64,000 nucleotides of DNA from Pseudomonas pudica (GTDB lineage: Bacteria > Pseudomonadota > Gammaproteobacteria > Pseudomonadales > Pseudomonadaceae), in assembly GCF_015680405.1 (NCBI RefSeq), contig NZ_JADLJS010000001.1, forward strand, positions 248,001 through 312,000, read 5' to 3'. Made by a program: the position numbers and the translations under genes. Shown piece by piece: positions 1 to 14,233 of the stretch (its first letter is position 1; every line of letters starts with the position of its first letter). Under the pieces are notes generated by a model. That model was given only the letters and a program-made list of their open reading frames with translations, was not told where the DNA came from and searched no databases.

Positions 1-1
1 A

Positions 2-1234
2 GGCACCGGCTTCGTCGATCACGTCGATGGCCTTGTCCGGCATGTGCCGGTCATTGATGTAGCGTGAGGCCAGTTCAGCAGCGGCGCGCAAGGCTTCGTC
101 GCTGTACTCGATGTTGTGGTGGCTTTCGAAGCGGCCTTTCAGGCCACGCAGGATGCCCACGGTGTCTTCGACCGATGGCTCGCTGACATCGACCTTCTGG
201 AAGCGCCGCGCCAGGGCACGGTCCTTCTCGAAGATGCCGCGAAACTCCTGGAAGGTGGTCGAGCCGATGCAACGGATTTCACCGGACGACAGCAATGGCT
301 TGAGCAGGTTGGACGCATCCATCACCCCACCCGACGCCGCACCGGCACCAATGATGGTGTGGATTTCGTCGATGAACAGGATCGCCTGCGGGCGCTTGCG
401 CAGCTCGCCGAGCAGCGCCTTGAAGCGCTTCTCGAAATCGCCGCGGTATTTGGTGCCGGCCAGCAGCGCGCCGAGATCGAGGGAATACACCACGCTCTGC
501 GCCAGCAGATCGGGCACCTGGCCATCGACGATGCGCTTGGCCAGGCCCTCGGCGATGGCAGTCTTGCCCACGCCCGCCTCGCCCACCAGCAACGGGTTGT
601 TCTTGCGCCGACGGGCAAGGATCTGCGCCACGCGTTCCACTTCCTGCTCGCGGCCTACCAGCGGGTCGATACGGCCGGCACGGGCCAGTTCGTTCAGGTT
701 GCTGGCATAGGCATCCAGCGGGTTGCTCGAGGAAGCGGTATCGCCGCCCTCTTCGTCCTGCATTTCCTGGTCGCTTTCGGAATGCGAACCATGGCCCGGT
801 ACCTTGGAGATGCCATGGGCGATGTAGTTGACCACGTCGATGCGGGCCACGCTCTGCTGCTTGAGCAGGAACACGGCCTGGCTTTCCTGTTCGCTGAAGA
901 TCGCAACCAGCACGTTGGCGCCGGTGACTTCACGCTTGCCGGAGCTTTGCACGTGGAACACGGCACGCTGCAGTACACGCTGGAAGCCCAGGGTCGGCTG
1001 GGTTTCGCGATCTTCGTCATTGACCGGGATCAGGGGTGTGGTGGAATCGATGAACTCTTGCAGGTCGTGCTTGAGTTTGTCGAGATTGGCGCCACAGGCG
1101 CGCAGAACGGTCGCGGCAGCCTCATTGTCAAGGAGTGCCAGCAGCAGATGTTCGACAGTCATGAACTCATGACGCTTCGAACGAGCCTCCTTGAAGGCAA
1201 GATTGAGGGTGACTTCGAGCTCGCGGTTTAACAT
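2..1234 (-). CDS. clpA: ATP-dependent Clp protease ATP-binding subunit ClpA, N-terminal 411 residues (runs off window)
   Basis: ClpA is the AAA+ unfoldase that feeds substrates to the ClpP peptidase in the cytoplasm. The reading frame starts [13 protein letters not shown], matching the ClpA N-domain start, and stays open to the left edge, so only about half of the usual ~756 residues is visible. The N-domain repeats (binding site of ClpS) come first. An acidic, Ser-rich linker follows, then AAA+ domain 1 with Walker [10 protein letters not shown] and Walker [10 protein letters not shown]. The gene lies 30 bp downstream of clpS on the same strand, the usual ClpS-ClpA order. The start is fixed by family alignment. 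Identification is certain; the C-terminal half is simply outside the window. Confidence 0.97.
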   Translation of the reverse strand, partial: MLNRELEVTLNLAFKEARSKRHEFMTVEHLLLALLDNEAAATVLRACGANLDKLKHDLQEFIDSTTPLIPVNDEDRETQPTLGFQRVLQRAVFHVQSSGKREVTGANVLVAIFSEQESQAVFLLKQQSVARIDVVNYIAHGISKVPGHGSHSESDQEMQDEEGGDTASSSNPLDAYASNLNELARAGRIDPLVGREQEVERVAQILARRRKNNPLLVGEAGVGKTAIAEGLAKRIVDGQVPDLLAQSVVYSLDLGALLAGTKYRGDFEKRFKALLGELRKRPQAILFIDEIHTIIGAGAASGGVMDASNLLKPLLSSGEIRCIGSTTFQEFRGIFEKDRALARRFQKVDVSEPSVEDTVGILRGLKGRFESHHNIEYSDEALRAAAELASRYINDRHMPDKAIDVIDEAGA

Positions 1235-1264
1235 AGCTTCACCTCATACCCAAGTGGTCGGCGA

Positions 1265-1627
1265 TTAACCGTCCTTCTCGATTTCACAGAGTAGCGGATG
1301 CTGGCTTTCCCTGGCGTATTGGTTGACCTGCATAGCCTTTGTTTCGGCGATGTCACGGGTAAACAATCCGCACACTGCCCGCCCTTCGGTATGGACGGTC
1401 AGCATGATCTTGGTCGCCAGCTCGCGGTTCAGATTGAAGAACGTCTCGAGCACTTCGACGACGAAATCCATCGGCGTGTAGTCATCGTTGAACAAAACCA
1501 CCTTGTACATCGGTGGCGCCTGCAGGATCGGCTTGGCTTCCTGAACTGCAAGACCTGAGCCGTCGTCCTCATTCGATTGCGGGCGATCCTGATTGAATGT
1601 TAGTCGAATCTCACTAGGTGCATGCAT
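1265..1627 (-). CDS. clpS: ATP-dependent Clp protease adapter protein ClpS
   Basis: ClpS is the adaptor that binds the ClpA N-domain and delivers N-degron substrates while blocking SsrA-tagged ones. The 120-residue product has the conserved core: [23 protein letters not shown], then a helix around [18 protein letters not shown] residues, and the C-terminal block [17 protein letters not shown]. The N-terminal ~35 residues are a variable, polar arm (Asn/Glu/Asp rich), as in other pseudomonads. The Shine-Dalgarno sequence before the ATG is poor, but the next in-frame Met (residue 40) would remove part of the fold's lead-in. It is 30 bp upstream of clpA and divergent from cspD. Confidence 0.96.
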   Translation of the reverse strand: MHAPSEIRLTFNQDRPQSNEDDGSGLAVQEAKPILQAPPMYKVVLFNDDYTPMDFVVEVLETFFNLNRELATKIMLTVHTEGRAVCGLFTRDIAETKAMQVNQYARESQHPLLCEIEKDG

Positions 1628-1857
1628 GGAAAGAATTTCATCATGAGCGACAGGTTAAGGTTGTGGGTTGACTGCGAAAGGCACGGCCAGCACAGGCGCC
1701 GGGCGACCTTGACTATCGGCAAAACGGTGTTACAACCAATAAGAACCCACCGTGGTCGATAAAGATCCGCGCAGTCAACCAGATTTTTCGCATGGTTCGT
1801 ATGCGGATGACGTGGATGATACTCCAGTGATGGAGTCCTTTGCAGAGGGACATAGGG

Positions 1858-2112
1858 ATGGCAAGCGGTAAAGTCAAGTGGTTCAACAATGCCAAGGGCT
1901 ACGGATTCATCAATGAAGAGGGCAAGACTGACGACTTGTTCGCTCATTATTCAGCCATCCAGATGGACGGGTACAAGACGCTCAAGGCCGGCCAGGTCGT
2001 GAGCTTCGACATCGTCCAGGGCCCCAAAGGCCTGCACGCGGTGAATATCAGCAGCGCCACTGCCGCTGCGGCCACCAGGGCTCCGCAGACCAGCAGCACT
2101 GCCGACGCCTGA
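1858..2112 (+). CDS. cspD: Cold-shock-like protein CspD
   Basis: Small single-stranded nucleic-acid-binding protein of the cold-shock fold. In E. coli CspD is a stationary-phase replication inhibitor. The 84-residue product carries the RNP1 motif KGYGFI and an RNP2-like LFAHYS. It ends in an Ala/Thr/Ser-rich tail after residue 68, unlike the ~70-residue CspA proteins. The start chosen is the ATG of [11 protein letters not shown] with AGAGGGA upstream; an in-frame ATG 18 bases earlier would add residues outside the fold. It is divergent from clpS (230-bp shared promoter region), the arrangement also seen in enterobacteria. It is followed by a strong bidirectional terminator. Confidence 0.95.
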   Translation: MASGKVKWFNNAKGYGFINEEGKTDDLFAHYSAIQMDGYKTLKAGQVVSFDIVQGPKGLHAVNISSATAAAATRAPQTSSTADA

Positions 2113-2136
2113 ACTGCGGCGCCGCCTGCCGGTACG

Positions 2137-2180
2137 AAAAAAACCGGCCGCCTCCTGACTGGAAGCGGCCGGTTTTCCGT
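2137..2180. terminator. Bidirectional intrinsic terminator between cspD and icd
   Basis: A perfect 12-bp stem (AAAACCGGCCGC at 2140-2151 and its complement at 2165-2176) encloses a 13-base loop. The hairpin has a run of A on the left and of T on the right, so it can stop transcription from both convergent genes, cspD (+) and icd (-). Confidence 0.9.
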
Positions 2181-2184
2181 TGCC

Positions 2185-6135
<3,951 letters not shown>

Positions 6136-6153
6136 GGTTCGCTTGAAGTAACA

Positions 6154-6190
6154 GCACAAACCCCGGCCACGCACCGGGGTTTGTGCTTTC
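6154..6190 (+). terminator. Intrinsic terminator after idh
   Basis: A 13-bp stem (GCACAAACCCCGG at 6154-6166 pairing with 6174-6186) with a 7-base loop is followed by TTTC, 19 bases after the idh stop. Confidence 0.85.
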
Positions 6191-6221
6191 TGGACAAATG
6201 ATATCTAGCGGCCAACACCTA

Positions 6222-6299
6222 CCCTGTGGGAGCGGGTTTACCCGCGAATGCGATGCTGAAGCTACCGACGCATTCGCGGGTAAACCCGCTCCCACAGGG
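6222..6299. repeat. Inverted pair of P. putida REP sequences
   Basis: Two copies of the CTGTGGGAGCGGGTTTACCC element in opposite orientation, separated by about 16 bases. They match the 35-bp REP family described for P. putida. Located between idh and the Nudix gene. Confidence 0.9.
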
Positions 6300-6326
6300 C
6301 CCGTGCCGGCCCTTATGGAGCTGTTC

Positions 6327-6767
6327 ATGACCTGGCAACCCCACATCACCGTCGCCACCATCGTCGAACACGAAGGCAAGTTCCTCTTCGTCGAAGAATT
6401 CAAAGCCAACAAGCACGTCTTCAACCAGCCCGCCGGCCACCTCGAACCCAACGAGACCCTGCCCCAGGCCGCCCTGCGCGAAACCCTCGAAGAAACCGCC
6501 TGGGAAGTCGAGCTCACCGGCGTGGTCGGCATCTACCTGTACACCGCCCCAAGCAACGGCGTGACCTACCAGCGCATCTGCTTCGCCGCCCGTCCCGTGC
6601 GCCATCACGCCGACCTGGCGCTGGACAGCGACATCGTCCGCGCCGTGTGGCTGACCCGCGACGAACTGCTGGCCGACCCCGCCCGCTGGCGCAGCGAGCT
6701 GGTGCCACGCTGCCTGGACGACTACCTCAAAGGCCCCTTGCACAGCCTCGACCTGCTGCGCGACTGA
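6327..6767 (+). CDS. nudJ: Nudix hydrolase, NudJ-like phosphatase
   Basis: 146-residue single-domain Nudix protein. The Nudix box reads GHLEPNETLPQAALRETLEE (then TAWEV), with the acidic metal-binding REXXEE core intact; the usual Gly after EE is Ala. Order nudJ-mnmA-hflD-purB is the same as in E. coli, where NudJ hydrolyses thiamine pyrophosphate and nucleoside triphosphates. The substrate call rests on that synteny and on length (153 aa in E. coli). The start at 6327 has GGAG six bases upstream. A longer frame reaching 6183 would read through the REP pair and was rejected. The gene ends 59 bp before mnmA. Confidence 0.85.
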   Translation: MTWQPHITVATIVEHEGKFLFVEEFKANKHVFNQPAGHLEPNETLPQAALRETLEETAWEVELTGVVGIYLYTAPSNGVTYQRICFAARPVRHHADLALDSDIVRAVWLTRDELLADPARWRSELVPRCLDDYLKGPLHSLDLLRD

Positions 6768-6826
6768 CGCGCCGGCGCAGGTTTGATAGAATCGGCGTTT
6801 TTCCCCCTTGATACACACCGGTAACC

Positions 6827-7951
6827 ATGACCAGCCCAGCACTCAAAGACCCCGCCAAGACCCGCGTCATCGTCGGCATGTCCGGCGGCGTGGACTCTTC
6901 CGTCTCCGCCCTTCTGCTCATGGAGCAGGGCTACCAGGTGGAAGGGCTGTTCATGAAGAACTGGGAAGAAGACGACGGCACCGAATACTGCACCGCCCGT
7001 GAAGACCTGGCCGACGCCCAGGCCGTGTGCGACCGCATCGGCATCAAGCTGCACACCGCCAACTTCGCCGCCGAATACTGGGACAATGTGTTCGAGCACT
7101 TCCTCGAAGAGTACAAGGCCGGCCGCACGCCCAACCCGGACATCCTCTGCAACCGCGAAATCAAGTTCAAGGCGTTCCTCGACTACGCCCTGTCGCTGGG
7201 TGCCGACCTGATCGCCACCGGCCACTACGTGCGTCGCCGCGATACCGGCGAGCTCACCGAACTGCTCAAGGGCCTGGACCCGAACAAGGACCAGAGCTAC
7301 TTCCTGCACGCCGTCGGTGGCAAGGAAATCGCCCGCACCCTGTTCCCGGTCGGCGAGCTGGAAAAGCCCGAAGTACGCGCCATTGCCGAAAAGCACGGGC
7401 TGGCCACCGCAAAGAAGAAGGACTCCACCGGCATCTGCTTCATCGGCGAGCGCCGCTTCAGCGACTTCCTCAAGCAATACCTGCCGGCCCAGCCGGGCAA
7501 CATCGAAACAACCGACGGTGAAGTTATCGGCCGCCACCACGGCCTGATGTACCACACCATCGGCCAGCGCCAGGGCCTGGGCATTGGCGGCCTGAAGGAC
7601 GCCGGCGACGAGCCGTGGTACGTGCTGCACAAGGACCTGACCCGCAACGTGCTGGTGGTCGGCCAGGGCAATGAACATCCGTGGTTGTTCTCCCGTGCCC
7701 TGCTCGCTTCGGAAATCTTCTGGGTCAACCCGGTCGACCTCAGCAGCCCGCGCCAGCTCACCGCCAAGGTGCGCTACCGCCAGAGCGACCAGCAGTGCAC
7801 CCTGGAACTGACCGATAGCGGTTACCGCGCAGTGTTCGACGAACCGCAACGTGCCGTTACCCCGGGCCAGTCGGTGGTGTTCTATGACGGCGAAGTGTGC
7901 CTGGGCGGCGGCGTGATCGAAGCCGCCGAGCCTTGGAGCCCGCGCGCATGA
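6827..7951 (+). CDS. mnmA: tRNA-specific 2-thiouridylase MnmA
   Basis: Installs the 2-thio group on U34 of tRNA-Lys, -Glu and -Gln using ATP and persulfide sulfur relayed by the Tus proteins. The 374-residue product has the PP-loop SGGVDSS at 19-25, the nucleophile Cys108 in [12 protein letters not shown] and the second catalytic Cys204 in STGICFIG, all at the expected spacing. The C-terminal beta-barrel ends around VCLGGGVIE. Its stop codon overlaps the hflD start by 4 bp (ATGA), so the two are probably translationally coupled. Confidence 0.97.
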   Translation: MTSPALKDPAKTRVIVGMSGGVDSSVSALLLMEQGYQVEGLFMKNWEEDDGTEYCTAREDLADAQAVCDRIGIKLHTANFAAEYWDNVFEHFLEEYKAGRTPNPDILCNREIKFKAFLDYALSLGADLIATGHYVRRRDTGELTELLKGLDPNKDQSYFLHAVGGKEIARTLFPVGELEKPEVRAIAEKHGLATAKKKDSTGICFIGERRFSDFLKQYLPAQPGNIETTDGEVIGRHHGLMYHTIGQRQGLGIGGLKDAGDEPWYVLHKDLTRNVLVVGQGNEHPWLFSRALLASEIFWVNPVDLSSPRQLTAKVRYRQSDQQCTLELTDSGYRAVFDEPQRAVTPGQSVVFYDGEVCLGGGVIEAAEPWSPRA

Positions 7952-8574
7952 GCAACCTGCAGGAGCAGCTGATTGCGTTGGGCGGTGTGTTCCAGGCCGC
8001 CGTACTGGTCGACCGCATCGCCCGCACCGGCCAGGCCAGCGAGGCCAACATCGGCTGCATGCTGGGCAGCCTGCTGGTGCGCGACCCCAAGGACACCCTG
8101 GAAGTGTTCGGCGGTGACGACCTGAATTTGCGCGACGGCTACCGCGCGCTGGTCGGCGCACTGGAGCGCGACCCCAGCAGCCTGCAGCGCGAGCCGCTGC
8201 GTTACGCCCTGTCGATGCTGGGCCTGGAGCGCCAGCTGAACAAGCGCGGCGACCTGCTCGACACCATCGGCAACCGCCTGCCGCAAATCCAGGCCCAGGC
8301 CGAGCATTTCGGCCTGGTTCATGAAAACGTCATCGCTTCCAGTGGAGCCTTGTACCAGGACACCCTGAGCACCTTGCGCCAGCGCATCCAGGTGCATGGC
8401 GACATGCGCTTCCTGCAGCAAGCCAGCAACGCCTCGAAGATCCGCGCCCTGCTGCTGGCCGGCATCCGCGCCGCCCGCCTGTGGCGCCAGCTGGGCGGGC
8501 ACCGCTGGCAACTGGTGTTCAGCCGGCGCAAGCTGTTGAACGAACTGTACGACATGATGCGCAACCCCTCCTGA
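7948..8574 (+). CDS. hflD: High-frequency lysogenization protein HflD homolog
   Basis: 208-residue, mainly helical protein of the HflD family, a peripheral membrane protein that in E. coli binds phage lambda CII and modulates lysogeny. Its native role is unclear. Family features include the N-terminal [22 protein letters not shown] and the C-terminal [24 protein letters not shown] block. It overlaps mnmA by 4 bp and precedes purB, the same mnmA-hflD-purB order as in E. coli. The start is set by that overlap. Confidence 0.95.
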   Translation: MSNLQEQLIALGGVFQAAVLVDRIARTGQASEANIGCMLGSLLVRDPKDTLEVFGGDDLNLRDGYRALVGALERDPSSLQREPLRYALSMLGLERQLNKRGDLLDTIGNRLPQIQAQAEHFGLVHENVIASSGALYQDTLSTLRQRIQVHGDMRFLQQASNASKIRALLLAGIRAARLWRQLGGHRWQLVFSRRKLLNELYDMMRNPS

Positions 8575-8585
8575 CAGGGTTTTGA

Positions 8586-10181
<1,596 letters not shown>

Positions 10182-10197
10182 GCTGACCGTCGCGTTC

Positions 10198-10225
10198 AAC
10201 GCCCGGCCTGGCCGGGCGTTTTTAT
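10198..10225 (+). terminator. Intrinsic terminator after purB
   Basis: A 10-bp GC-rich stem (AACGCCCGGC at 10198-10207 with 10211-10220) and a 3-base loop are followed by TTTATT, starting 17 bases after the purB stop. Confidence 0.92.
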
Positions 10226-10262
10226 TCCCGAACGAAAATTACATTTTTTCAATAGGTTGAAC

Positions 10263-11429
10263 ATGAATCCTGATACTCCACTGCAGCTGCTTGGCGGCAT
10301 CTCGGCCCGCGAATTCATGCGCGACTACTGGCAGAAGAAGCCGCTGCTGGTGCGCCAGGCATTCCCGGATTTCATCAGCCCGATCGACCCCGACGAGTTG
10401 GCCGGCCTGGCCCTGGAAGAGGAAGTAGAGTCGCGTATCGTGCTCGAGCACGGTGCGCACCCGTGGGAACTGCGTCGCGGCCCGTTCACCGAGGACACCT
10501 TCGCAGAGCTGCCGGAAAAGGACTGGACCCTGCTGGTGCAGGCCGTGGACCAGTTCGTCCCGGAAGTAGCCGAACTGCTGGAAAACTTCCGCTTCCTGCC
10601 CAGCTGGCGCATCGATGACGTGATGATCAGCTTCGCCGCTCCCGGTGGCAGCGTCGGCCCGCACTTCGACAACTACGACGTGTTCCTGCTGCAGGGCCAC
10701 GGCCAGCGCAACTGGAAAATCGGCCAGATGTGCAGCAGCGAAAGCTCGCTGCTGGAGCACGCCGACCTGCGCATCCTCGCCGACTTCGAACAGAGCGATG
10801 AGTGGACCCTGGAGCCGGGCGACATGCTCTACCTGCCGCCACGCCTGGCCCACTATGGCGTGGCCGTGGATGACTGCCTGACCTACTCGGTAGGCTTCCG
10901 CGCGCCAAGCGCCGCCGAAGTGCTGACCCACTTCACCGATTTCCTCGGCCAGTTCCTGCCCGACGAAGAACGCTACAGCGACGCCGACGCCCAACCGGTC
11001 AGCGACCCGCACCAGATCCAGCACGACGCCCTCGACCGCCTCAAGGCGCTGCTCGACAAGCACATGGGCGACAAGGACCTGCTGCTGACCTGGTTCGGCC
11101 AGTTCATGACCGAGCCGCGCTACCCCGAGCAGATCGTCGGTGAAGAGCTGTCCGAGGAAGAGCTGATCGATGCCCTGGAACAGGGCGCCATCCTGATCCG
11201 CAACCCGAGCGCGCGCCTGGCCTGGTCGGAATTCGAAGAAGACCTGCTGCTGTTCGCCAGCGGCCGCAGCTGCCCGCTGCCGGGCAAACTGCGCGACCTG
11301 CTGAAGCTGGTTTGCGCGGCCGACGCCCTGCACATCGACAACCTGGGCGAATGGCTGCAGGATGAAGATGGCCTTATGCTGGTACAGCAGCTGGTCAAAC
11401 AAGGAAGCCTGGGATTCGCCAATGAATAA
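10263..11429 (+). CDS. roxA: Ribosomal protein uL16 arginine 3-hydroxylase RoxA (YcfD)
   Basis: JmjC/cupin 2-oxoglutarate- and Fe(II)-dependent oxygenase that hydroxylates an arginine of ribosomal protein uL16. The 388-residue product carries the iron triad His134-x-Asp136 in GPHFDNYDVFLLQGHGQRNW and His197 in RLAHYGVA. A winged-helix C-terminal region follows, as in YcfD. The start is ATG 10263; an in-frame TTG two codons earlier is possible. In E. coli the orthologue also sits near purB. The stop overlaps the next gene by 8 bp. Confidence 0.93.
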   Translation: MNPDTPLQLLGGISAREFMRDYWQKKPLLVRQAFPDFISPIDPDELAGLALEEEVESRIVLEHGAHPWELRRGPFTEDTFAELPEKDWTLLVQAVDQFVPEVAELLENFRFLPSWRIDDVMISFAAPGGSVGPHFDNYDVFLLQGHGQRNWKIGQMCSSESSLLEHADLRILADFEQSDEWTLEPGDMLYLPPRLAHYGVAVDDCLTYSVGFRAPSAAEVLTHFTDFLGQFLPDEERYSDADAQPVSDPHQIQHDALDRLKALLDKHMGDKDLLLTWFGQFMTEPRYPEQIVGEELSEEELIDALEQGAILIRNPSARLAWSEFEEDLLLFASGRSCPLPGKLRDLLKLVCAADALHIDNLGEWLQDEDGLMLVQQLVKQGSLGFANE

Positions 11430-11850
11430 GATTCGTGTGCGCCTCGCCGACTGGCACAAGGACAACGCCGACATCCGCCGCATCCGCGAAGCGGTATTCA
11501 TTGCCGAACAGCACGTGCCGCCGGAGCTGGAGTGGGACTCGGATGATCCGACCGCCGCGCATTTCCTGGCCCTGGAAGGCGACTACCCGATCGGCACCGC
11601 GCGCCTGCTGCCTGATGGCACCATCGGCCGGGTCTCGGTGCTGAAGGACTGGCGCGGGCTGAAGGTGGGTGACGCGCTGATGAACGCGGTGATTGTCGAA
11701 GCACAGAACCGCGACCTGAAGCAGCAGATGCTCAGCGCCCAGGTGCACGCCACGCCGTTCTACGAACGGCTGGGCTTTCGCGTAGTCAGCGAAGAGTTCC
11801 TCGAAGCCGGCATCCCGCACGTGGACATGGTGCGCGACTCGCGCGCCTGA
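11422..11850 (+). CDS. GNAT family N-acetyltransferase
   Basis: 142-residue acyl-CoA N-acetyltransferase. The fold is recognisable from RIREAVFIAEQHVPPELEWDSDD, the GTARLLPDGTIGRVSV strand pair, the acetyl-CoA loop RGLKVGDALMNAVI (a Q/RxxGxG/A variant) and the closing FYERLGFRVVSEEFLEAGIPH. The substrate is unknown. The start at 11422 overlaps roxA by 8 bp, which suggests coupling. Not specific enough for a symbol. Confidence 0.88.
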   Translation: MNKIRVRLADWHKDNADIRRIREAVFIAEQHVPPELEWDSDDPTAAHFLALEGDYPIGTARLLPDGTIGRVSVLKDWRGLKVGDALMNAVIVEAQNRDLKQQMLSAQVHATPFYERLGFRVVSEEFLEAGIPHVDMVRDSRA

Positions 11851-11870
11851 TCCACGACTTCCCCGCAGTG

Positions 11871-11901
11871 CCCCCCACAAATTCTCAAAATTGTTGGGGG
11901 G
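11871..11901 (+). terminator. Hairpin after the GNAT gene, possible terminator
   Basis: CCCCCCACAA at 11871-11880 can pair with TTGTTGGGGGG at 11891-11901 with a one-base bulge. There is no T-tract; a REP copy follows directly. Confidence 0.45.
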
Positions 11902-11902
11902 C

Positions 11903-11935
11903 CCCTGTGGGAGCGGGTTCACCCGCGAAGAGGCC
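11903..11935. repeat. Single P. putida REP sequence
   Basis: One copy of the CTGTGGGAGCGGGTTCACCC element ending in GCGAAGAGGCC. No inverted partner is seen nearby; it lies between the GNAT gene and topB. Confidence 0.85.
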
Positions 11936-12055
11936 AACACAGCCAAGACATCCCCCCTGACAAAAAAACCTGTACATCCATCCAGATAAAACTTGCCTCC
12001 GCGCCCTCGCTTGCGCATCCTATCGCCCATCACCCCCGATGAAGCGTCCCCGGCC

Positions 12056-13999
12056 ATGCGCCTGTTCCTCTGCGAAAAACCCTCCCAGGCAAAAGATATC
12101 GCCAAAGTGCTCGGCGCCAACCGCAAGGGCGATGGCTGCTGGCAAGGTACCGACGTCTGCGTGACCTGGTGCATCGGCCACCTGCTGGAAACCGCCCCGC
12201 CCGACAGCTACGACGAGCGCTACAAGCGCTGGAACCTGGCCGACCTGCCGATCATCCCGGAAAAGTGGAAGATGCTGGTCAAGCCCAAGACCGCCAGCCA
12301 GTTCAAGGCAGTCAAGCGCCTGCTCGGCGAAGCGCGCGAACTGGTGATCGCCACCGACGCCGACCGCGAAGGCGAAATGATCGCCCGCGAACTGGTCGAG
12401 CATTGCCGCTACCGCGGCCCGGTCCAGCGCCTGTGGCTGTCGGCACTGGACGACGCCTCCATTCGCAAGGCCCTGGCGCGGCTGCTGCCGGGCCACGAAA
12501 CCTTCAACCTGTACCACTCGGCGCTGGGCCGTTCGCGCGCAGACTGGCTGATCGGCATGAACATGAGCCGGCTGTTCACCCTGCTGGGCCGCCAGTCAGG
12601 CTATCAGGGCGTGCTGCCGGTGGGCCGGGTGCAAACACCCACCTTGCGCCTGGTGGTAGACCGCGACCGCAGCATCGCCAACTTCGTGCCGGTACCGTTC
12701 TGGGCCATCGACGTGCAGCTCGAACACGCTGGCTTTGGCTTCAACGCCCAGTGGCGCGCCCCCGAGGACGCCTGCGACGACCAGGGCCGCTGCCTGAACC
12801 AGGCCCTGGCGCAGCAGGCTGCCGCCGACATCGGCAATGCGGGTACTGCCCGGGCCGTGAAGGTGGCCACCGAGCGCGTGCGTGAAGCGGCACCCCTGCC
12901 CTTCGACCTTGGAACCCTGCAGGAGCTGTGCTCGAAAAAGTTCGGCCTCGGTGCCCAGGAAACACTCGACATCGCCCAGGCCTTGTACGAAACCCATAAG
13001 CTCATCACCTACCCCCGTAGCGACTGCGGCTACCTGCCGCAAAGTCAGCACGCTGAAGCGCCCGCCATCCTCGCCGCCCTGCAACGGGCCGATGCCAGCC
13101 TGGCGCCGCTGCAGCCCTATCTGGAGCCGCAACGCCGCTCACGGGCGTGGAACGACGCCAAGGTCAGTGCCCACCACGGCATCATCCCCACTGCCGCCGC
13201 CAGCGACCCGTCGCGCCTGCCGGCCAAGTACAAGGCTGTGTACACCCTGATCCGCGCTCGCTACCTGGCGCAGTTCCTGCCCAACCACGAGTACGACCGG
13301 ACCCAGGCCGATTTCGACTGCGCCGGCCATGCCCTGCGTGCAGTAGGCAAGCAGATCGTCGAACCAGGCTGGCGCCGTGCGCTGCCCGAGGCGCTGAACC
13401 CGGCCAAGGGCCGCGAGGCACCACCGGCCCAGGTGCTGCCGGCGCTGCACGAAGGCCAGGACTGCACAGTGCAGGGCCTGCAACTGAAAGACCTGTGGAC
13501 CCAGCCACCCAAACCGTTTACCGAAGGCGACCTGATCAAGGCGATGAAGAACGTGGCCAAGCTGGTAGAGGACCCACGGTTGAAGCAGAAGCTCAAGGAA
13601 ACCACCGGTATCGGCACCGAGGCCACCCGCGCCAGCATCATCCAGGGCCTGCTTGACCGCGGCTACCTGGTGAAGAACGGCAAAGCCCTGTCCGCCACCC
13701 CTGCGGCCTTCAGCCTGATCGACGCCGTGCCCCGCGCCATTGCCGACCCAGGCACCACGGCTATCTGGGAGCAGGCGCTGGACATGGTGCAGAGTGGCGA
13801 GATGACGCTGGAGGAGTTCGTCGCCCGGCAGTCGGCATGGATGGGCAAGCTGGTCGAACGGTGCAGCGGCATGCGCATGACCATCAGCGGGCCAGCAGCC
13901 GGGGCTGCGCCGCCGTGGAAGAAGAAGCGCAGGGGCGGCGGGAAAAGCAAAGCGGCCGCAGGCAAGCCAAGGCAGCCTCGAAAAAAGGCGACAACCTGA
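12056..13999 (+). CDS. topB: DNA topoisomerase III
   Basis: Type IA topoisomerase that decatenates single-stranded or precatenated DNA. The 647-residue product starts with the TOPRIM fold (MRLFLCEKPSQAKDIAKVL, catalytic Glu7) and has the metal motif DADREGE at 101-107. The active-site Tyr319 lies in LITYPRSDCGYLP. The C-terminal tail is strongly basic (KKKRRGGGKSK and KKAT), probably for DNA binding. Upstream in-frame ATG at 11993 would add 21 residues with no family match. It is a lone transcription unit bounded by REP elements. Confidence 0.96.
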   Translation: MRLFLCEKPSQAKDIAKVLGANRKGDGCWQGTDVCVTWCIGHLLETAPPDSYDERYKRWNLADLPIIPEKWKMLVKPKTASQFKAVKRLLGEARELVIATDADREGEMIARELVEHCRYRGPVQRLWLSALDDASIRKALARLLPGHETFNLYHSALGRSRADWLIGMNMSRLFTLLGRQSGYQGVLPVGRVQTPTLRLVVDRDRSIANFVPVPFWAIDVQLEHAGFGFNAQWRAPEDACDDQGRCLNQALAQQAAADIGNAGTARAVKVATERVREAAPLPFDLGTLQELCSKKFGLGAQETLDIAQALYETHKLITYPRSDCGYLPQSQHAEAPAILAALQRADASLAPLQPYLEPQRRSRAWNDAKVSAHHGIIPTAAASDPSRLPAKYKAVYTLIRARYLAQFLPNHEYDRTQADFDCAGHALRAVGKQIVEPGWRRALPEALNPAKGREAPPAQVLPALHEGQDCTVQGLQLKDLWTQPPKPFTEGDLIKAMKNVAKLVEDPRLKQKLKETTGIGTEATRASIIQGLLDRGYLVKNGKALSATPAAFSLIDAVPRAIADPGTTAIWEQALDMVQSGEMTLEEFVARQSAWMGKLVERCSGMRMTISGPAAGAAPPWKKKRRGGGKSKAAAGKPRQPRKKATT

Positions 14000-14020
14000 A
14001 GATTTTGCCCTCCCACGTCA

Positions 14021-14114
14021 GGCCCCTTCGCGGGTAAACCCGCTCCCACAGTTACAGCGCCGACCTCAAGACCTGCGATGACTCCGTGGGAGCGGGTTTA
14101 CCCGCGAAAGGGCC
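14021..14114. repeat. Inverted REP pair after topB
   Basis: Two oppositely oriented copies of the GCGGGTAAACCCGCTCCCAC element flanking about 35 bases. Confidence 0.9.
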
Positions 14115-14171
14115 AGGACAGGCAACACAACAACCCCAGGTAAACCACAAAGCCGGCCAATGCGTTGGCGC

Positions 14172-14223
14172 CATGAAATTTACCTGCTAAATTTTCATGA
14201 AAATAATCAAAACAAATTTCATG
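14172..14223. promoter_or_regulatory. 52-bp symmetric operator-like element upstream of the FAD oxidoreductase gene
   Basis: A perfect 14-bp palindrome (ATTTTCATGAAAAT, 14191-14204) lies exactly midway between CATGAAATTT (14172-14181) and its inverted copy AAATTTCATG (14214-14223). The three CATG centres are each 24 bp apart. The element ends 10 bp before the start codon at 14234. It looks like an array for a dimeric repressor; the protein that binds it is not identifiable from this window. Confidence 0.6.
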
Positions 14224-14233
14224 AGACCCCTGC

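Noticed and set aside
6183..6326. Longer nudJ start at 6183
   Set aside because: The extra 48 codons translate the REP pair; the same pseudo-peptide appears wherever REP copies precede genes.
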